A stretch of 64,000 nt of DNA from Plumapathes pennacea (GCA_964036295.1 OZ038463.1:16665069-16729068); one strand, 5' to 3'. Positions 25,101 to 32,708 are shown, counted from the first letter of the stretch. Notes: generated from the sequence alone by a model not told the origin. A program made the numbers and translations.

Positions 25101-26110
25101 CCAATTTTATTTAATTTTTTTCTGGGACGAAATATTTGTCCTTTTATGCATCTATGAGACTTTTTTTTTCTTTTTTTTTTCAATTCACATAGTCTTATTT
25201 CTGATTAACTAATAATTTGCCTGAGAAGAAATTTTCGTTTAAACAAATCATTCGTCGTCCATAATAAATACGGCTATCAATATTATAGCAGCTTCATAAA
25301 GTGACAAAGCTTACACACTGTTCGTTAGTGTTTTGCACAAAACTTTTCATCGTTCGTTCCGTATTTTATCTTCAGCGGAAATGTCAGCAGCTGCAGAAAG
25401 CAAATCTGTGACTGACCCTGACCCAAACTGGCGAGCTGGCGGCACTACACTGCAAGGTCACAGTAATCAGCATTTCGTTCCTGCTCAGCCAATCAGGGTG
25501 GAAAAATCTAGGAAGGTTGTCCTAACGCTACGCCTTGTTGCAAGGTGAGATCATTATTAGGTGCGAAGTTATTTTTGTTCCGTGTTAGGATCACTTTTCA
25601 CTACAAGACTATCGAAAGCATTCGTGCCATCTGCTTTGGTTCTGCGTTTTATACGTTTAATTTTTTGATTACATTTTGGGCCAAATATAAACAAAAGCAA
25701 AACCTTAAACATGGCAGTTCTCTCACGCAAATCGAGCACTCTTTGGCATAATTATTTTTCTTCACATTAAAGCAAACGTGCAAATTATTGTAACTTTTGG
25801 TTGGTTAAAGTGTTTTGCTATAGCTGCTTTAAGTAGCACTGTGTAACTACTTCGGTTTTAGTTTTACGGAAGTTATCTGGAAACCACTAATATGTGTTAA
25901 CCAAAAATTATTTTTGAAAAGGCTGAAAAAAAAGGGGGTGGCCTTCCTTTTCCTGTGGCAGTGCAAAATGCGACAGTCCTAACGCTGATATAACGTTATT
26001 AACATTTTCGTTTGGATTTCACGAACAGGGATGACGAAGAAGTTGGCCCTTTCCCTCCAGAGGAGTGCAAACCGCTGTCCACTCTTTACCCACCCTCAGT
26101 CCCCGAGTGA
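4888..26110 (+). CDS. Gene A: poly-ubiquitin-like protein with cassette-exon tail
   Basis: Exon join: 4888-5185, 5729-5974, 6982-7363, 7986-8686, 8839-8922, then optional cassettes 9607-9648, 10026-10049, 10310-10333, 10601-10633, 10789-10806, 11779-11841, 17701-17751, 19126-19161, then 25376-25544 and 26029-26110 (TGA). The total is 2253 nt with all cassettes, an exact multiple of three. The protein has an acidic leader (aa 1-100), a Lys/Arg-rich linker, a beta-rich domain with an IERP motif (about 145-246), four tandem Ubl domains (about 253-325, 326-402, 403-481, 482-565), a variable disordered tail and a Pro-rich C-terminus. No Ubl ends in Gly-Gly before a cleavage site, so a conjugated modifier is unlikely; a scaffold or adaptor is more plausible. 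I recognise the Ubl fold but not a named family. Which cassettes are used is unknown. Confidence 0.8.
5729..5974 (+). CDS. Gene A exon 2: basic linker and first half of beta domain
   Basis: The acceptor is ACTTCAG and the donor GTCAGT. Both introns are phase 1, so the 246-nt exon is symmetric and could be skipped without breaking the frame. It encodes a Lys/Arg-rich linker (EHKKKRMAQSVKQDRKAQ), then the first strands of the beta domain (CDGYVVEIVGGKHFTTPDG, then GTQYKIFVKN). The gene B equivalent carries a stop codon. Confidence 0.8.
6982..7363 (+). CDS. Gene A exon 3: IERP beta domain and Ubl 1 start
   Basis: The acceptor is TGAATTTAG and the donor GTAAAT (phase 2). The first part completes the beta domain (LDISIDGYDIGGWVLDG, then FKIERPAYDNRTFTFYRV), a DG..G then IERP...FTFY pattern I have seen in small beta-sandwich domains but cannot name. 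From about residue 252 the first Ubl begins (PIQIQM, ATVKDVKHEAQRRLG, RMLDNRIQL). It is 96% identical to gene B 43828-44209 (15 of 382 nt differ). Confidence 0.85.
7986..8686 (+). CDS. Gene A exon 4: Ubl 1 end, Ubl 2, Ubl 3 and most of Ubl 4
   Basis: The acceptor CATGCAG lies at 7979-7985; the first base completes an AGA Arg codon split with exon 3. The donor after 8686 is GTGAAG, phase 1. Each Ubl shows the usual order: strand (LEITIQASTGQIFPVTVHPG), helix with a DVxEKI or DLQSKV core, then an xL..G....L..... motif (QLYHGETCLSD, WFIHEGKKLNPLKDSGSL, YILNGSTLQL). Ubl 3 has SYGLESGSVLDV, equivalent to the terminal strand of ubiquitin. The open frame continues past the donor to about 8802, but the homologous donor in gene B (47452) and the exon 5 match support splicing here. 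Confidence 0.87.
8839..8922 (+). CDS. Gene A exon 5: last strand of Ubl 4
   Basis: The acceptor is TATTACAG and the donor GTAAGC, both phase 1 (84 nt). It encodes CGVIDGSILEIRKKG, the closing strand of Ubl 4, followed by a Ser-rich linker ending GPSPG. Gene B 47609 onward aligns (YGVKDGSILEITRK). A copy of the exon end and donor is also duplicated near 53805-53821. Confidence 0.82.
9607..9648 (+). CDS. Gene A tail cassette 1 (predicted)
   Basis: Acceptor CTCTCAG, donor GTAAGG, 42 nt, phase 1 on both sides. It would encode VLQSGSGTSSIGGDG. A related exon with its own splice sites lies at 54066-54098, with matching downstream intron sequence. Confidence 0.5.
10026..10049 (+). CDS. Gene A tail cassette 2 (24-nt exon, EDYEVMAPG)
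   Basis: Acceptor TTTGACAG and donor GTAAGC surround a 24-nt exon in phase 1, giving EDYEVMAPG with its flanking split codons. It is the first of four near-tandem copies; the next starts 284 bp later, and the intron between them is duplicated too. Confidence 0.6.
10310..10333 (+). CDS. Gene A tail cassette 3 (24-nt exon, DDYEVIAPG)
   Basis: Acceptor CTTGACAG, donor GTGAGC, 24 nt, phase 1. It differs from cassette 2 by two residues (E to D, M to I). Both splice sites are intact. Confidence 0.6.
10601..10633 (+). CDS. Gene A tail cassette 4 (33-nt exon, DDHEAPMMTSAG)
   Basis: Acceptor TTTGGCAG, donor GTAAGC, 33 nt, phase 1. It aligns with cassettes 2 and 3, but the Tyr is replaced by His and it is three codons longer. 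Confidence 0.55.
10789..10806 (+). pseudogene. Gene A tail cassette 5 (18-nt exon, weakened donor)
   Basis: The acceptor TTTGACAG is intact and the exon would read EDYKVSG in phase 1. The donor is GTGGTT because about ten bases of the usual GTAAGCAGTGC are deleted. It may be silent or weakly used. Confidence 0.4.
11779..11841 (+). CDS. Gene A tail cassette 6 (63-nt exon)
   Basis: Acceptor TTTATATAG, donor GTAAGT (consensus), phase 1. It encodes a basic, Cys-containing segment, SKKGITERRKPPECSSLMYG. Two decayed copies lie near 53668 and 55894. Confidence 0.6.
12519..12534 (+). pseudogene. Decayed tail cassette (DQYEN)
   Basis: TTTGACAG is followed by codons for DQYEN, but no GT donor follows; the donor has been lost by a small deletion. 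A sister copy near 24690 (TTTAACAG, DQY then a stop) is also dead. Confidence 0.45.
12986..13719. other. Intron sequence, no exon recognised
   Basis: This is AT-rich intron of gene A. The frame at 13356-13556 is short and unlike any family. No inverted ends are visible. Confidence 0.4.
13725..14030. repeat. Degenerate tandem array, GTCAAGTTTTGGAAT-type unit
   Basis: About nine imperfect units of 28-36 bp follow one another, each with a GTCAAG/CATCAA word followed by TTTGGAAT or TATTTTTA. They look like a decayed minisatellite in an intron. Confidence 0.5.
14120..15480 (-). mobile_element. Arg/Glu-rich-ORF repeat element, copy 1
   Basis: This block is repeated in opposite orientation at 16168-17300 and 19500-21480. 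Shared landmarks are a CCTCGC-rich end near 15460, the ORF region, the motif TCAGTGGAAATCGAACAATC, and an end near 14160-14300 rich in GACTCAA and CTTGACTT words. It includes an uninterrupted site where copy 3 carries a nested MITE (near 14345). No transposase is visible. Confidence 0.6.
14918..15244 (-). pseudogene. STPR-like Arg/Glu-rich ORF, copy 1
   Basis: This is the least damaged member of the family: about 108 codons. MNLKTRKLETERSHEARLQK leads into RREQARARRNRQTIEQRQV, RLEKRRQTCYNRQHHERKRA and EQTAPQREQCLKANRELQ, two to three units of about 23 residues, almost all helix-forming and strongly basic. It ends YLFRKDKQQRLVSGN. The same frame is shifted or cut in the copies near 16381 and 19571. 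I infer a transposon-borne or repeat-amplified gene fragment; a nucleic-acid-binding role is only suggested by the charge. Confidence 0.45.
16100..17641 (+). mobile_element. Element with GGCCCGGGTTAAACGTC ends carrying ORF-repeat copy 2
   Basis: Inverted ends of 30 bp match at 28 positions: left starts GGCCCGGGTTAAACGTCGG, right is the reverse complement starting GGCCCGGGTTAAACGTCAA, and both run into TTAGCATGC. Inside are copy 2 of the Arg/Glu-rich ORF element (16168-17300) and, from about 17440, several subterminal repeats of TAAACGTCGAACTT and CATGCTAAGA. No clean target duplication is visible. It sits in gene A intron sequence. Confidence 0.65.
16381..16620 (+). pseudogene. STPR-like ORF, copy 2 (frameshifted)
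   Basis: Similar to the copy at 14918-15244, but the repeats are split between two frames (RLQKRREHGQSWKR, then EQNRADETTPQREQRMNA). This suggests a decayed copy. Confidence 0.4.
17701..17751 (+). CDS. Gene A tail cassette 7 (51-nt exon)
   Basis: Acceptor GGTTGACAG, donor GTAAGC, phase 1 on both sides. It encodes VQRRTHDGNTTRRPSSNG, basic and probably disordered. The following intron matches the one after 9648 and 54098 (GTAAGvAGTG, then CATTGAACTTGTGCAAAC). Confidence 0.6.
18330..18840 (+). repeat. Dispersed intron unit D, copy 1
   Basis: Shared blocks include ATGAATGAAATATTACAGCA, GTCGAACGGTATCC, TGCCGTGGAACTAAAATTAT and GCAAACCTGAGAGAAATTCC. Other copies are at 23150-24580 (interrupted by a LINE), 59800-60300 and 60830-61560. 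The 3' part also occurs at 12290-12480, directly before a cassette acceptor. Confidence 0.6.
19126..19161 (+). CDS. Gene A tail cassette 8 (36-nt exon)
   Basis: A long poly-T tract and GACAG acceptor precede it; the donor is GTAAGC, phase 1. It encodes DERYKVMPQMAQR. The ERYKV core resembles the EDYEV core of cassettes 2, 3 and 5. Confidence 0.6.
19571..19860 (+). pseudogene. STPR-like ORF, copy 3 (stopped)
   Basis: It begins MNLKNGKPETQQSREALLQN, then RREQARAR, then a frameshift and stop relative to the 14918-15244 copy. The remaining repeat units are readable in another frame. Confidence 0.4.
20503..21253. mobile_element. Foldback MITE nested in repeat copy 3
   Basis: Arms of about 150 bp are inverted copies (20503-20655 and 21105-21253). 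The left end begins CACAGGCAGCCCATGCTCCG with TGTCTGTCTGTCAC inside, and the right arm is the matching complement with a degraded tip. The ends are related to the larger element at 31558-32522. Two paralogous empty sites exist (near 14345 and 17075). Confidence 0.7.
21486..21788. repeat. Two adjacent palindromes
   Basis: 21486-21660 is a palindrome with arms TATAACGCGTT...GTGTAATATAGCCTCA and a GC-rich centre near CGGCGGCCTCG. 21723-21788 is a second one built on GTATAAACCACGC/GTGGTTTATA, preceded by a GCGCGCTAATTGGTC motif. Confidence 0.65.
22227..22493 (+). other. Short open frame, not recognised
   Basis: An 88-codon frame with no known motif, ending just before a block repeated at 45893-46010. 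I see no splice-site support and think it is part of a repeat. Confidence 0.2.
22445..23155. repeat. Dispersed repeat ending in a 190-bp palindrome
   Basis: Homologous to 45889-46330. The palindrome at 22962-23150 has arms AACAAATAGAACAGCTTCA, then CCGTTCAGAAATAAAGC, and a centre near CTCGCCTAACGGCTCG. The 45.9-kb copy lacks about 250 bp of the middle. Confidence 0.6.
23150..24580 (+). repeat. Dispersed intron unit D, copy 2 (split by a LINE)
   Basis: The left part 23150-23303 and right part 24012-24580 match 60830-61560 continuously. The right part includes a TTAATAAAGCTGTTGATTGA tail-like block near 24125, and leads into the dead cassette near 24690. Confidence 0.65.
23304..24011 (+). mobile_element. 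5'-truncated LINE (non-LTR retrotransposon) insertion
   Basis: The readable C-terminus of a reverse transcriptase ORF runs from about 23313 to 23694: RALRAITFSERRSASKPIFK, LEVLNIYEIVDFQLGELAFR, then HTYGTRSKSN, ASAKIWNSVPIGLKN and VFKRLYKKHI. These are the usual tail motifs (RaIT, LF..L.iLni.di, TR, WN.lP, Fk..lk) of cnidarian LINE polymerase proteins. A 3' UTR of about 300 bp ends in three copies of CCTTTAGAA, typical of a LINE tail. It is flanked by GAG on both sides (23301-23303, 24012-24014). The catalytic palm is missing, so it is dead. Confidence 0.8.
25376..25544 (+). CDS. Gene A penultimate exon
   Basis: Acceptor TATCTTCAG (phase 1), donor GTGAGA (phase 2), 169 nt. It encodes AEMSAAAESKSVTDPDPNWR, then a Gln/His-rich stretch and VEKSRKVVLTLRLVAR. 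The entry phase fits every tail cassette and the exit phase fits only the next exon. Confidence 0.7.
26029..26110 (+). CDS. Gene A terminal exon and stop
   Basis: Acceptor ACGAACAG; the first G completes AGG with the previous exon. It encodes DDEEVGPFPPEECKPLSTLY then PPSVPE and TGA at 26108-26110. Acidic and Pro-rich, it is a plausible linear-motif tail. No copy of this exon was found downstream of gene B. Confidence 0.7.
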
Positions 26111-27800
26111 TGCAAACAAACTACGTCACAAGGGGCAATTCTCCGTACAAATTAAATGAAGAGTACCAAACTACAGTTCACAAAAACGCCGCTCAAAATG
26201 GGAAACTTATTATCAAGCATTATGTTTACAGCTGACTAGAACTTTGTGATGTCGTTTAGGTGTTGTAGTAGCTCTCTTGAGCAGTCGGTAAACTTATAAG
26301 ATGCTGGCTTGCGGGAACTTGTTTAGTGGGTTTGCATATTACCACCTGATTTGATCAAATTTTCCGAGTCGGTGCGATGCGCTTCTAAGGATCTATAAAA
26401 CCATTAATTCCATTTTACCCAGAATTCTAATCTTGTCAATTTTTTTTTTTTTACGTCAACAGTAATGTTTGTTCCGTCTCTCTTATGGAACAGGAGCTTT
26501 TAATAAACCCTCGTGGTATTTACACACTTACAGAGTTTGCAGCAACGATTATATAGTAATTCCTAATTGTAGACGCACAATAAGAGAAACCCGTTGTAAT
26601 TTTCTTTTTTATAGTGTTCAACGATTTATAAAACGTCTGCAAGAGTGAGACCACTAAATTCATTGTTCTACACAATGAATGGGATGGTATCGCATGAAGT
26701 CACATCAAGACACAGTTATTGACATAAGCTAATCTGACCATCAGACTGAAGTTTTGTTATGCATGACCAGCAGGATCCAGAATATTTGCCAAAATCACGT
26801 TCTGCAAGCTGGTTCGTCAGGAGCCAACGCACCATAAAGTGGTAAATATATTTGCCAAAGTAAAATTCGTTTCTTAGTGTTACACAATTGTTCATGCAAC
26901 TTGCAAAATACACGATACAAAATGTTTAAAATATTGTATTGAGACCTGAATGTCACTTGGCCAAAACTGAAGGAGATAATTTGGTTGGTCCCTGGTGCAT
27001 ACGAACAATGAAAAAACAAGTATGTCAACTAGAACAGATAAAAACAACATAACATAGAAACGAGACGTCCTTCTTCGAAGCACTGTCAATAAGTATCACA
27101 GGTAATTTTCAGCTGTCCTTATGCCGAAACAGCCCAAAGAAAGCAGTATTCGAGTTAGCACTGGACCTGCAGTTTAACACGTGCTAGACAAACGATATTT
27201 ACAAGGGCAAGGCAAGGACGTTCGGCAAAGAAGAGGCCATCGACTTTGAAAAGATGTGGATATTTACAAACATGTCAATCGTTGTAATGTGTGGCATCTA
27301 CAAAATCTATATAACTTTCACATAAAATTCTACACCTGCTGTGATCTTTTACTCGACTCTTTCAGAAGACCAGCAACTCGGTGCCTTAACTCTCTAATCC
27401 CTCAATACCGTGGGACTAATTCTCCCAACGTCTAATATGAATATAACATTAGTTTGTACACCTGTCCTTAATCGGGTGAGGTTTGCTGTGTAAAGATTAT
27501 CAATAATAGAGCATTTTTATTCTATTAAATCAAATAAATAGACTGGATTCACAGGTACTTAAGTTTTAACAGTGAATTGAAAACGTGCGTAGGTTCCGAA
27601 CAATCGCTCTGCTGCTCGAAGTGTGACACTTGACGACAAGGCGATATTTAATTTCTGTCGGGTGTCAGATGTGTTTAAAGTGTACAAAACTGATCTTCAA
27701 AGTCTAATTTCTACTTCTACAAAGTTGTGATCATGACAAAATTTGTCTTGAAATGTGGATTGCTAAAGGTGCTCTACTTCGCTACAGAGACAGTTCCCAG
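26111..27800. other. 3' UTR and intergenic DNA, no further gene seen
   Basis: A hydrophobic minus-strand frame (26892-27089) has one membrane-like stretch but no family match and no splice context. Otherwise nothing is recognisable. Confidence 0.4.
26502..26507 (+). terminator. Candidate poly(A) signal of gene A
   Basis: AATAAA lies 392 bp after the gene A stop, the first I noticed on this strand. Usage is unproven. Confidence 0.35.
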
Positions 27801-27806
27801 TTTAAC

Positions 27807-27997
27807 CCTTTCACTTCCAACTTCAATTTCTCCTCCAGTTTCTCACCAGAGATAAATTATACAGTAAGGAGAGCTTCGCTTTTAATGTCTTGCTCAGATG
27901 AAAGCTGATTAAACTATCAGTTCTCTTTACATTACCCATACATTTTCCTCTTAAAAGGTTGAGAGAATTTGTATTTTTGAATCTGGGAGTTTAAGGG
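27807..27997. mobile_element. MITE with CCCTTTCAC ends (TTAA type)
   Basis: The left end is TTAA then CCCTTTCACTTCC; the right end GGGAGTTTAAGGG is followed by TTAT. A degenerate copy lies near 61640-61840 (sharing CCAGTTTCTCACCAGA and TCTTAAAGGTTGAG). The ends and TTAA target suggest a Kolobok- or piggyBac-like origin; inference. Confidence 0.55.
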
Positions 27998-28146
27998 TTA
28001 TTATGACCCATCAAATATTCCTCCCGCGCGTGATTGGTACGTGACACGTTGTTATTTGCGAATAACCCCCGCCTGGCGAACTAACGCTGTTTATGGACAA
28101 TATCTGAACACAATTCTGTTTATTTAGTCACAAAAATCACCACAAA

Positions 28147-28260
28147 ATGACTACTGAGGAGGACATCAATTTATTGGTCGAAAAAGCAGTTCCAGGAAGC
28201 ACTAAAAAGCTTCACAGTTTCCGCGCCGTTAATTTGCGCTGCGAGAGGAAATTTATTTGA
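28147..28260 (+). pseudogene. Short N-terminal fragment (DINLLVEKAVPGSTKK)
   Basis: ATG begins MTTEEDINLLVEKAVPGSTK and the frame stops after 37 codons. The opening resembles N-termini of repetitive cnidarian proteins that I associate with KIAA1958-like or Crypton-derived families, but it is too short to be sure. A palindrome follows directly (28266-28441). Confidence 0.25.
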
Positions 28261-28265
28261 AGGAT

Positions 28266-28441
28266 ATTAAAGACAATAAACTACTTTTGGCTTCGGAAAT
28301 ATGCACAGATAATTGTCCTTGGACATTATTTGTTCCTTGAAGTTCACAGTTGCTCGCAACTGTTCGCTTCTCGGAACAGATAACATCCTCGGACAATTAT
28401 CCGTGCATATTTCCTCGCCAAAAGTAGTTTATTGTTTATAA
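28266..28441. repeat. Palindrome, arms about 55 bp
   Basis: The left arm AATAAACTACTTTTGGC...ATATGCACAGATAATTGTCC pairs with GGACAATTATCCGTGCATAT...CCAAAAGTAGTTTATTG. The centre is a TTCGCTTCTCG-type sequence. Confidence 0.65.
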
Positions 28442-28490
28442 ATCGTGAATCCTGGACTCCAGTTCCAGTAACTGAAATCATCGTGCAGTT

Positions 28491-28848
28491 CTACTTGATG
28501 TCGCACAGCAAAGCGACTTCCCTTAGTATCCAGTGATCTGGGTTTTGATTGGACGCAAGCGATGTACGTCAGGTCGGTTATTCTGGGCTTCTTGCAGATC
28601 AGGCACTGGTACATCCGGGTATCTCGGCCAGCGGTGGTGTTGATGGCGTAAATGTGGACGACACCTTGGCAGGTGATTCAACCAGTTTGCAGCCCTTACG
28701 CCTCCCATCCTGCCCCACCCAGGTATGGTTGGACTTCAGGTCCATATCGTCCAGGTGGTTCTGTACAAACTGCACGCTCGCTGTGAAGTCCGCCTGGTTG
28801 AACTCGTACGGAATATTCCATCCCAGTGGACCGTACTTCCGTCTCTCC
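28491..28848 (-). pseudogene. Axonemal dynein heavy chain C-terminal pseudogene
   Basis: Read on the minus strand, one segment (28734-28847) gives [20 protein letters not shown] then [16 protein letters not shown], a signature of outer-arm axonemal dynein heavy chains (DNAH5/8 type). It joins directly to sequence normally several hundred residues later: [54 protein letters not shown] and, after a frameshift, NPDHWILREVALLCDIK then a stop at 28491-28493, the true dynein C-terminus. At least two frameshifts and a large internal deletion make it non-functional. There is no intron between the segments, which fits a deleted retrocopy or a captured fragment. Confidence 0.75.
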
Positions 28849-29340
28849 CCCCCCCCCCCCCCCAATATTTTGCCTCCCCGGGCATTTCCGCCCAGGCAAA
28901 AATGTTCTAGCTAAAGTTTCCCCCTCTGGGCAAAAATGCCCGGCGTTCAGAAAGGTCGTTTCAATAGCTACAAATAACTCTAGCCAAACAAGGATACTTA
29001 AATACAAACGAAGGCCTATTAATGACATTCTGTACAGGGTAAAGTTTGAATCAAACGTGAAATATTGACGTTTGGAGTACCTGGTTCTCGTCCACCACTG
29101 AATAATTAGTGTATCCAGCTGTCAAGTTACAAAAGCCAATTGAAAAAGTAAAAGTGTACTATTAGAGGCACAACGTGGATAAGCTATCATTCGATACAGT
29201 ATATTGAAAAGTTCCCAGATCGCTGAACTGAAATGTCTTCCGAGAGAGACCTCTCAGACGTTTGCCGTTAACCCTAACCCTGTCAGGTTTAATTTCTGCC
29301 ACGCGTTCTCTGTTATATCAAAATTCAAAAGTGGGTTAAC

Positions 29341-29488
29341 GGGTGCGGCGGGGGTGCAATGTTGTTTGTACACAGGGCATGTCCTCTCAAAGCTGTGGAA
29401 GTGCCCCCAAAAGGCCAGGTTCACTTTGTACTTGTAAAGCAGGTCTTCAAATTCTTCTTGCATGTGAAGAGCAATGACTGAACCCTGC
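29341..29488 (-). CDS. Purple acid phosphatase (ACP7-like) lone exon
   Basis: The acceptor CCTTCAG lies just above 29488, and a weak donor GTTAAC just below 29341. It encodes QGSVIALHMQEEFEDLLYKY, KVNLAFWGHFHSFERTCPVY and KQHC. GHFHSFER fits the conserved GHxHxxER metal-ligand motif of metallo-dependent purple acid phosphatases, and CPVY...C fits animal type-7 acid phosphatases. I found no neighbouring phosphatase exons (NHE or catalytic GDxxY motifs) within several kb, so this is probably an isolated fragment, though short exons upstream could be missed. It lies in the same orientation as the dynein fragment. Confidence 0.65.
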
Positions 29489-31000
29489 CTGAAGGACAGA
29501 TAATGAACAAGAAGGGAGAGTCAGGAGTCAGCAAGGAATCTACAATTATAATTTGAACCAACACGACTACCCAGGATACAGTATGTAAATAAATATAAAG
29601 GATTTTGTTAGCTACATATAAACCTTTTTGGTTGCTATGGGACACCCTGGTAATTTTGCTATTTTACAAGTATCACCCTCTGAATTGCACTGACCAATTT
29701 GGCTAAACTACTGCCCTGCCCAATCCCCCCCTGAACAATGTTAGATCAAGGACACAGCACAAAATCAGCATTGAGAGGGAGGGGGGGAGGGGTTACAAAG
29801 TATAAAGGAGAAAATGTTATATAAATAAAAGGTACATTGAGTATCCCACCACTTCTGACAATTGAGTTCTGATGCTTTATTAGAAAAATGTTAAGTAATA
29901 TTCAGTGAAGATGAATAACAGTTTCTGTGTATTTTTGAGAATAGAGCTGGCTTGTATGTAATTTACTTAGTTAGTAACTTGCTTAGACTGCATCACATTT
30001 ATAGTACTTCAGACTGATGTACATTGGTCCGTGTCCAATGAACACTATCCAAGGTGTTTTGCTGCGGTCAACACTGGACAAGTCTTTCTCCAACTATACG
30101 TACTAACGAGAACCTCACATGAAGTTGTGTTCTGTGCTCATCATAACAGAGTGGACACTCCCATGATCAAAACTGTACCTAACAGTACACAAAACAGGAG
30201 CAGCTAGATTGCAGTCGACATACTAGAAATCAATGAAACAGGGGAACACCACATTCTCCCCCTAGGTCATCACCAAAGTTGCCCTATGGAGGATGGAACC
30301 CCTCCTGCTCCACACTTCTTAAAACCTCCTTTGGTGTGGTCTTGCTCATGACTCCCTCTGCTGACCATATAGGGCACCAGGGTCGCATATGGCTTCATTA
30401 TTGCATGCCAATAATCCCAAATGTAGGCCTCTTGTGCACAAAAGGACAAAGTAAAATGAAGACATACTTAGGCAGAGAGGAGACTGAAGAAGACTAACAA
30501 ACTGACGAAGGGGGAAGGTAAAGGGAGTGGAGAGTAAATGTGTTTGAGTAAAGGATGGACCAAAAGTTCAACAGACACAGTTGAAAAAGTGTTCTTCTTT
30601 AGAAACAAGTTTGGAGTGCACACCTCTGAAAACGACTGTAGTAAAATCCCTCCACAACCTTAAATATTTCTAAGTCCAATCTTCGGGATCCAGCTAATAA
30701 GGATGGCCGGCCATCCTGCTAAGAACGGTGACAGAATTATTGGATCAAAATCAAAAGAATAGTTGCTATTTCTGCCTCTGTTATGCGTACCTATTAGCTT
30801 GGGCTCCAATAACTCACATCAGACTTGAAGTAAATCCTGCTGAAATCTTTAAAATATAATATCAAGTCTTGGTTGATTCTGTAAGCGACGCCAAGTTTTC
30901 GGGCCTTCCGGGAACAACACTCGGTTTCAGTCCTCTCTCGGTTACTTCCGAACGGGAAGGACAGCCGCGCAAGACTGAGAACGAGCCTTCCACTTAACAA
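29489..31000. other. No gene recognised
   Basis: Contains a purine-rich stretch near 29780-29800 and short frames (30279-30497 +, 30794-31078 -) without recognisable motifs. It may be introns or upstream sequence of the phosphatase fragment, or repeats. Confidence 0.35.
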
Positions 31001-31002
31001 AT

Positions 31003-31180
31003 TGACGTCAGTTTTTATGTCTGTCCTCTTATCGATGATGAAACGCGTCATAACATTGTCAGAAAGATGTGGATCCACGAGGCGCTTCGTCGAGTGGATC
31101 CACAGTTTTTTGACAATGTTATGACGCGTTTAATCATCAATAAGAAGACAGACACAAAAAATTGACGTCAATTTGTTTTT
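31003..31180. repeat. Palindrome, arms about 80 bp
   Basis: The arms share GACGTCA, TGTCTGTC, TTATGACGCGTT, GACAATGTTATGACGCG and GTGGATCCAC, with a centre GAGGCGCTTCGTCGAG. Several mismatches and short gaps show it is not recent. Confidence 0.65.
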
Positions 31181-31557
31181 TACATTAACAAACTCAAGCG
31201 ACGAAGCGGGGAAAACACGCAAAAAATCTAAATTTCGTTCGACTTGACCAAAATGTTGTCAACAACTTTTCTCTCTTTCTAGTTGGTTGAGGTTAAAATT
31301 CAAGACATTTCATTGCCCAAAAAGTGACAACTTGACGTAAGCATTTCGCGCGTGCAAAATAGAATTCTGTTAAAGAAGTTGGCCGGGAAATGAAGCTAGA
31401 CGCTTTTCTGCTGCGGTTTTCTCAACAATTTTAAGAGAAAGCTCAAAGAGTTTCGCCTCTGAAAGCTTCTGAACACGTCTGGTTCTTTACTTCAGTTGCC
31501 GAATGTCGCTTCTGTAAGAATTGAGGTAAAATTGAACCTGAATTCACCTTGTTCGTC

Positions 31558-32522
31558 CACAGGCGGCCCAGACTCCGGGGATCTGTCTGTCTGTCACACA
31601 GTGATGTTGCGTAACAGAAAATTATAAGGAAATGTATGAGGAAAAGCAACGTACGATCTGGATAAGTCGTAAAATTCTGAATGAATTAAAATAAAAGCAG
31701 ATGTACCTGTTATTTGTGGCCTCTTGAGTCCCTTGTGTCGATTTCAAGCCGCTACGGCCACTATTAATGGCCATTATTTCTGTGTTGTTTCTCCCCCTCA
31801 AAGAAATGAGAAGGCTGGACACTCCATTTTCGAGTAGCCAACGGTTAAGAGCGAATAAATACTACCAAAAGCCCCGCGATGCCGAAACACCGCCGGAAAC
31901 CAATAGCCAGATAAATTTCCGTTCCCCTGACACGACGCTAATAAACGCAGCCCAAGCTCGAATACGCCAAAAGCCTAATTTGTGAGCAAATTTGTGGCCA
32001 TTTCTCTGTCAATTTTGAACAGCTCCTTTGTTATCGTTCGACCAATCAGAGTGTTTCTTTCAATGACGGTTACCGCGACGGAGAAATGGCCACAAATTTG
32101 CTCAAAAATTAGGCCTTTGGCGTATTCGAGCTTGGGCTGCGTTTATTAGCGTCGTGGCAGGGGAAAGGAAATTTATTTGGCTATTGGCTTCCGGCGGTGT
32201 TTTGGCATCGCGGGGCTTTTGGTATTTATTCACTCTTAACCGTTGGCCACTCGAAAATGGAGTGACCAGCCTTCTCATTTCTTTGAGGGGGAGAAACAAC
32301 ACAGAAATAATGGCCACTAATAGTGGCCGTAGCGGCTTGAAATCGACACAAGGGACTCAAGAGGCCACAAATAACAGGTACATCTGCTTCTATTTTAATT
32401 CATTCAGAATCTTACGACTTATCCAGATCGTTGCTTTTCCCCATACATTTCCTTATAATTTTCTGTTACGCAACATCACTGTGTGACAGACAGACAGATC
32501 CCCGGAGTCTGGGCCGCCTGTG
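31558..32522. mobile_element. 965-bp foldback element, near-perfect 450-bp arms
   Basis: The outer ends are CACAGGCGGCCCAGACTCCG and its complement. Arms run 31558-32012 and about 32080-32522 with few mismatches, around a spacer holding GACCAATCAGAG. A 7-bp target duplication GTTCGTC flanks it (31551-31557, 32523-32529). Open frames in both arms are mirror translations, not genes. It ends 187 bp before the DED gene start codon. Confidence 0.8.
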
Positions 32523-32635
32523 GTTCGTCCAAATCACTGTTCGCCAAAGCACTCGATTTTATGCTCTTTAGCCAATCACAAAGCGAGATACTGACGTGTT
32601 ATTGTAAAATGCCCAATAGACCTCTGGTTAACAGA

Positions 32636-32664
32636 TGACGTCAACTTGTCATTGCTATGCAAAT
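32636..32664 (+). promoter_or_regulatory. CRE and octamer motifs upstream of the DED gene
   Basis: A full TGACGTCA site at 32636-32643 and an exact octamer ATGCAAAT at 32657-32664 lie 45-75 bp before the ATG. Both match known animal promoter elements (CREB/ATF and POU). The match is seen; function is inferred. Confidence 0.4.
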
Positions 32665-32708
32665 AGCTGTGTAGGGGAAGCCCCGCGGTTTCAATCGCTC
32701 ACGGAATT

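Noticed and set aside
26716..27089. Minus-strand hydrophobic frames as a membrane protein
   Set aside because: Fragmented over frames, no start or splice support, no recognised motif.
28599..28865. Gly-rich start [10 protein letters not shown] as a true N-terminus
   Set aside because: The Gly run is a translated poly-C tract; coding similarity to dynein begins only after it.
31767..32317. Two matching open frames as a gene pair
   Set aside because: They are mirror translations of the two arms of a foldback element.
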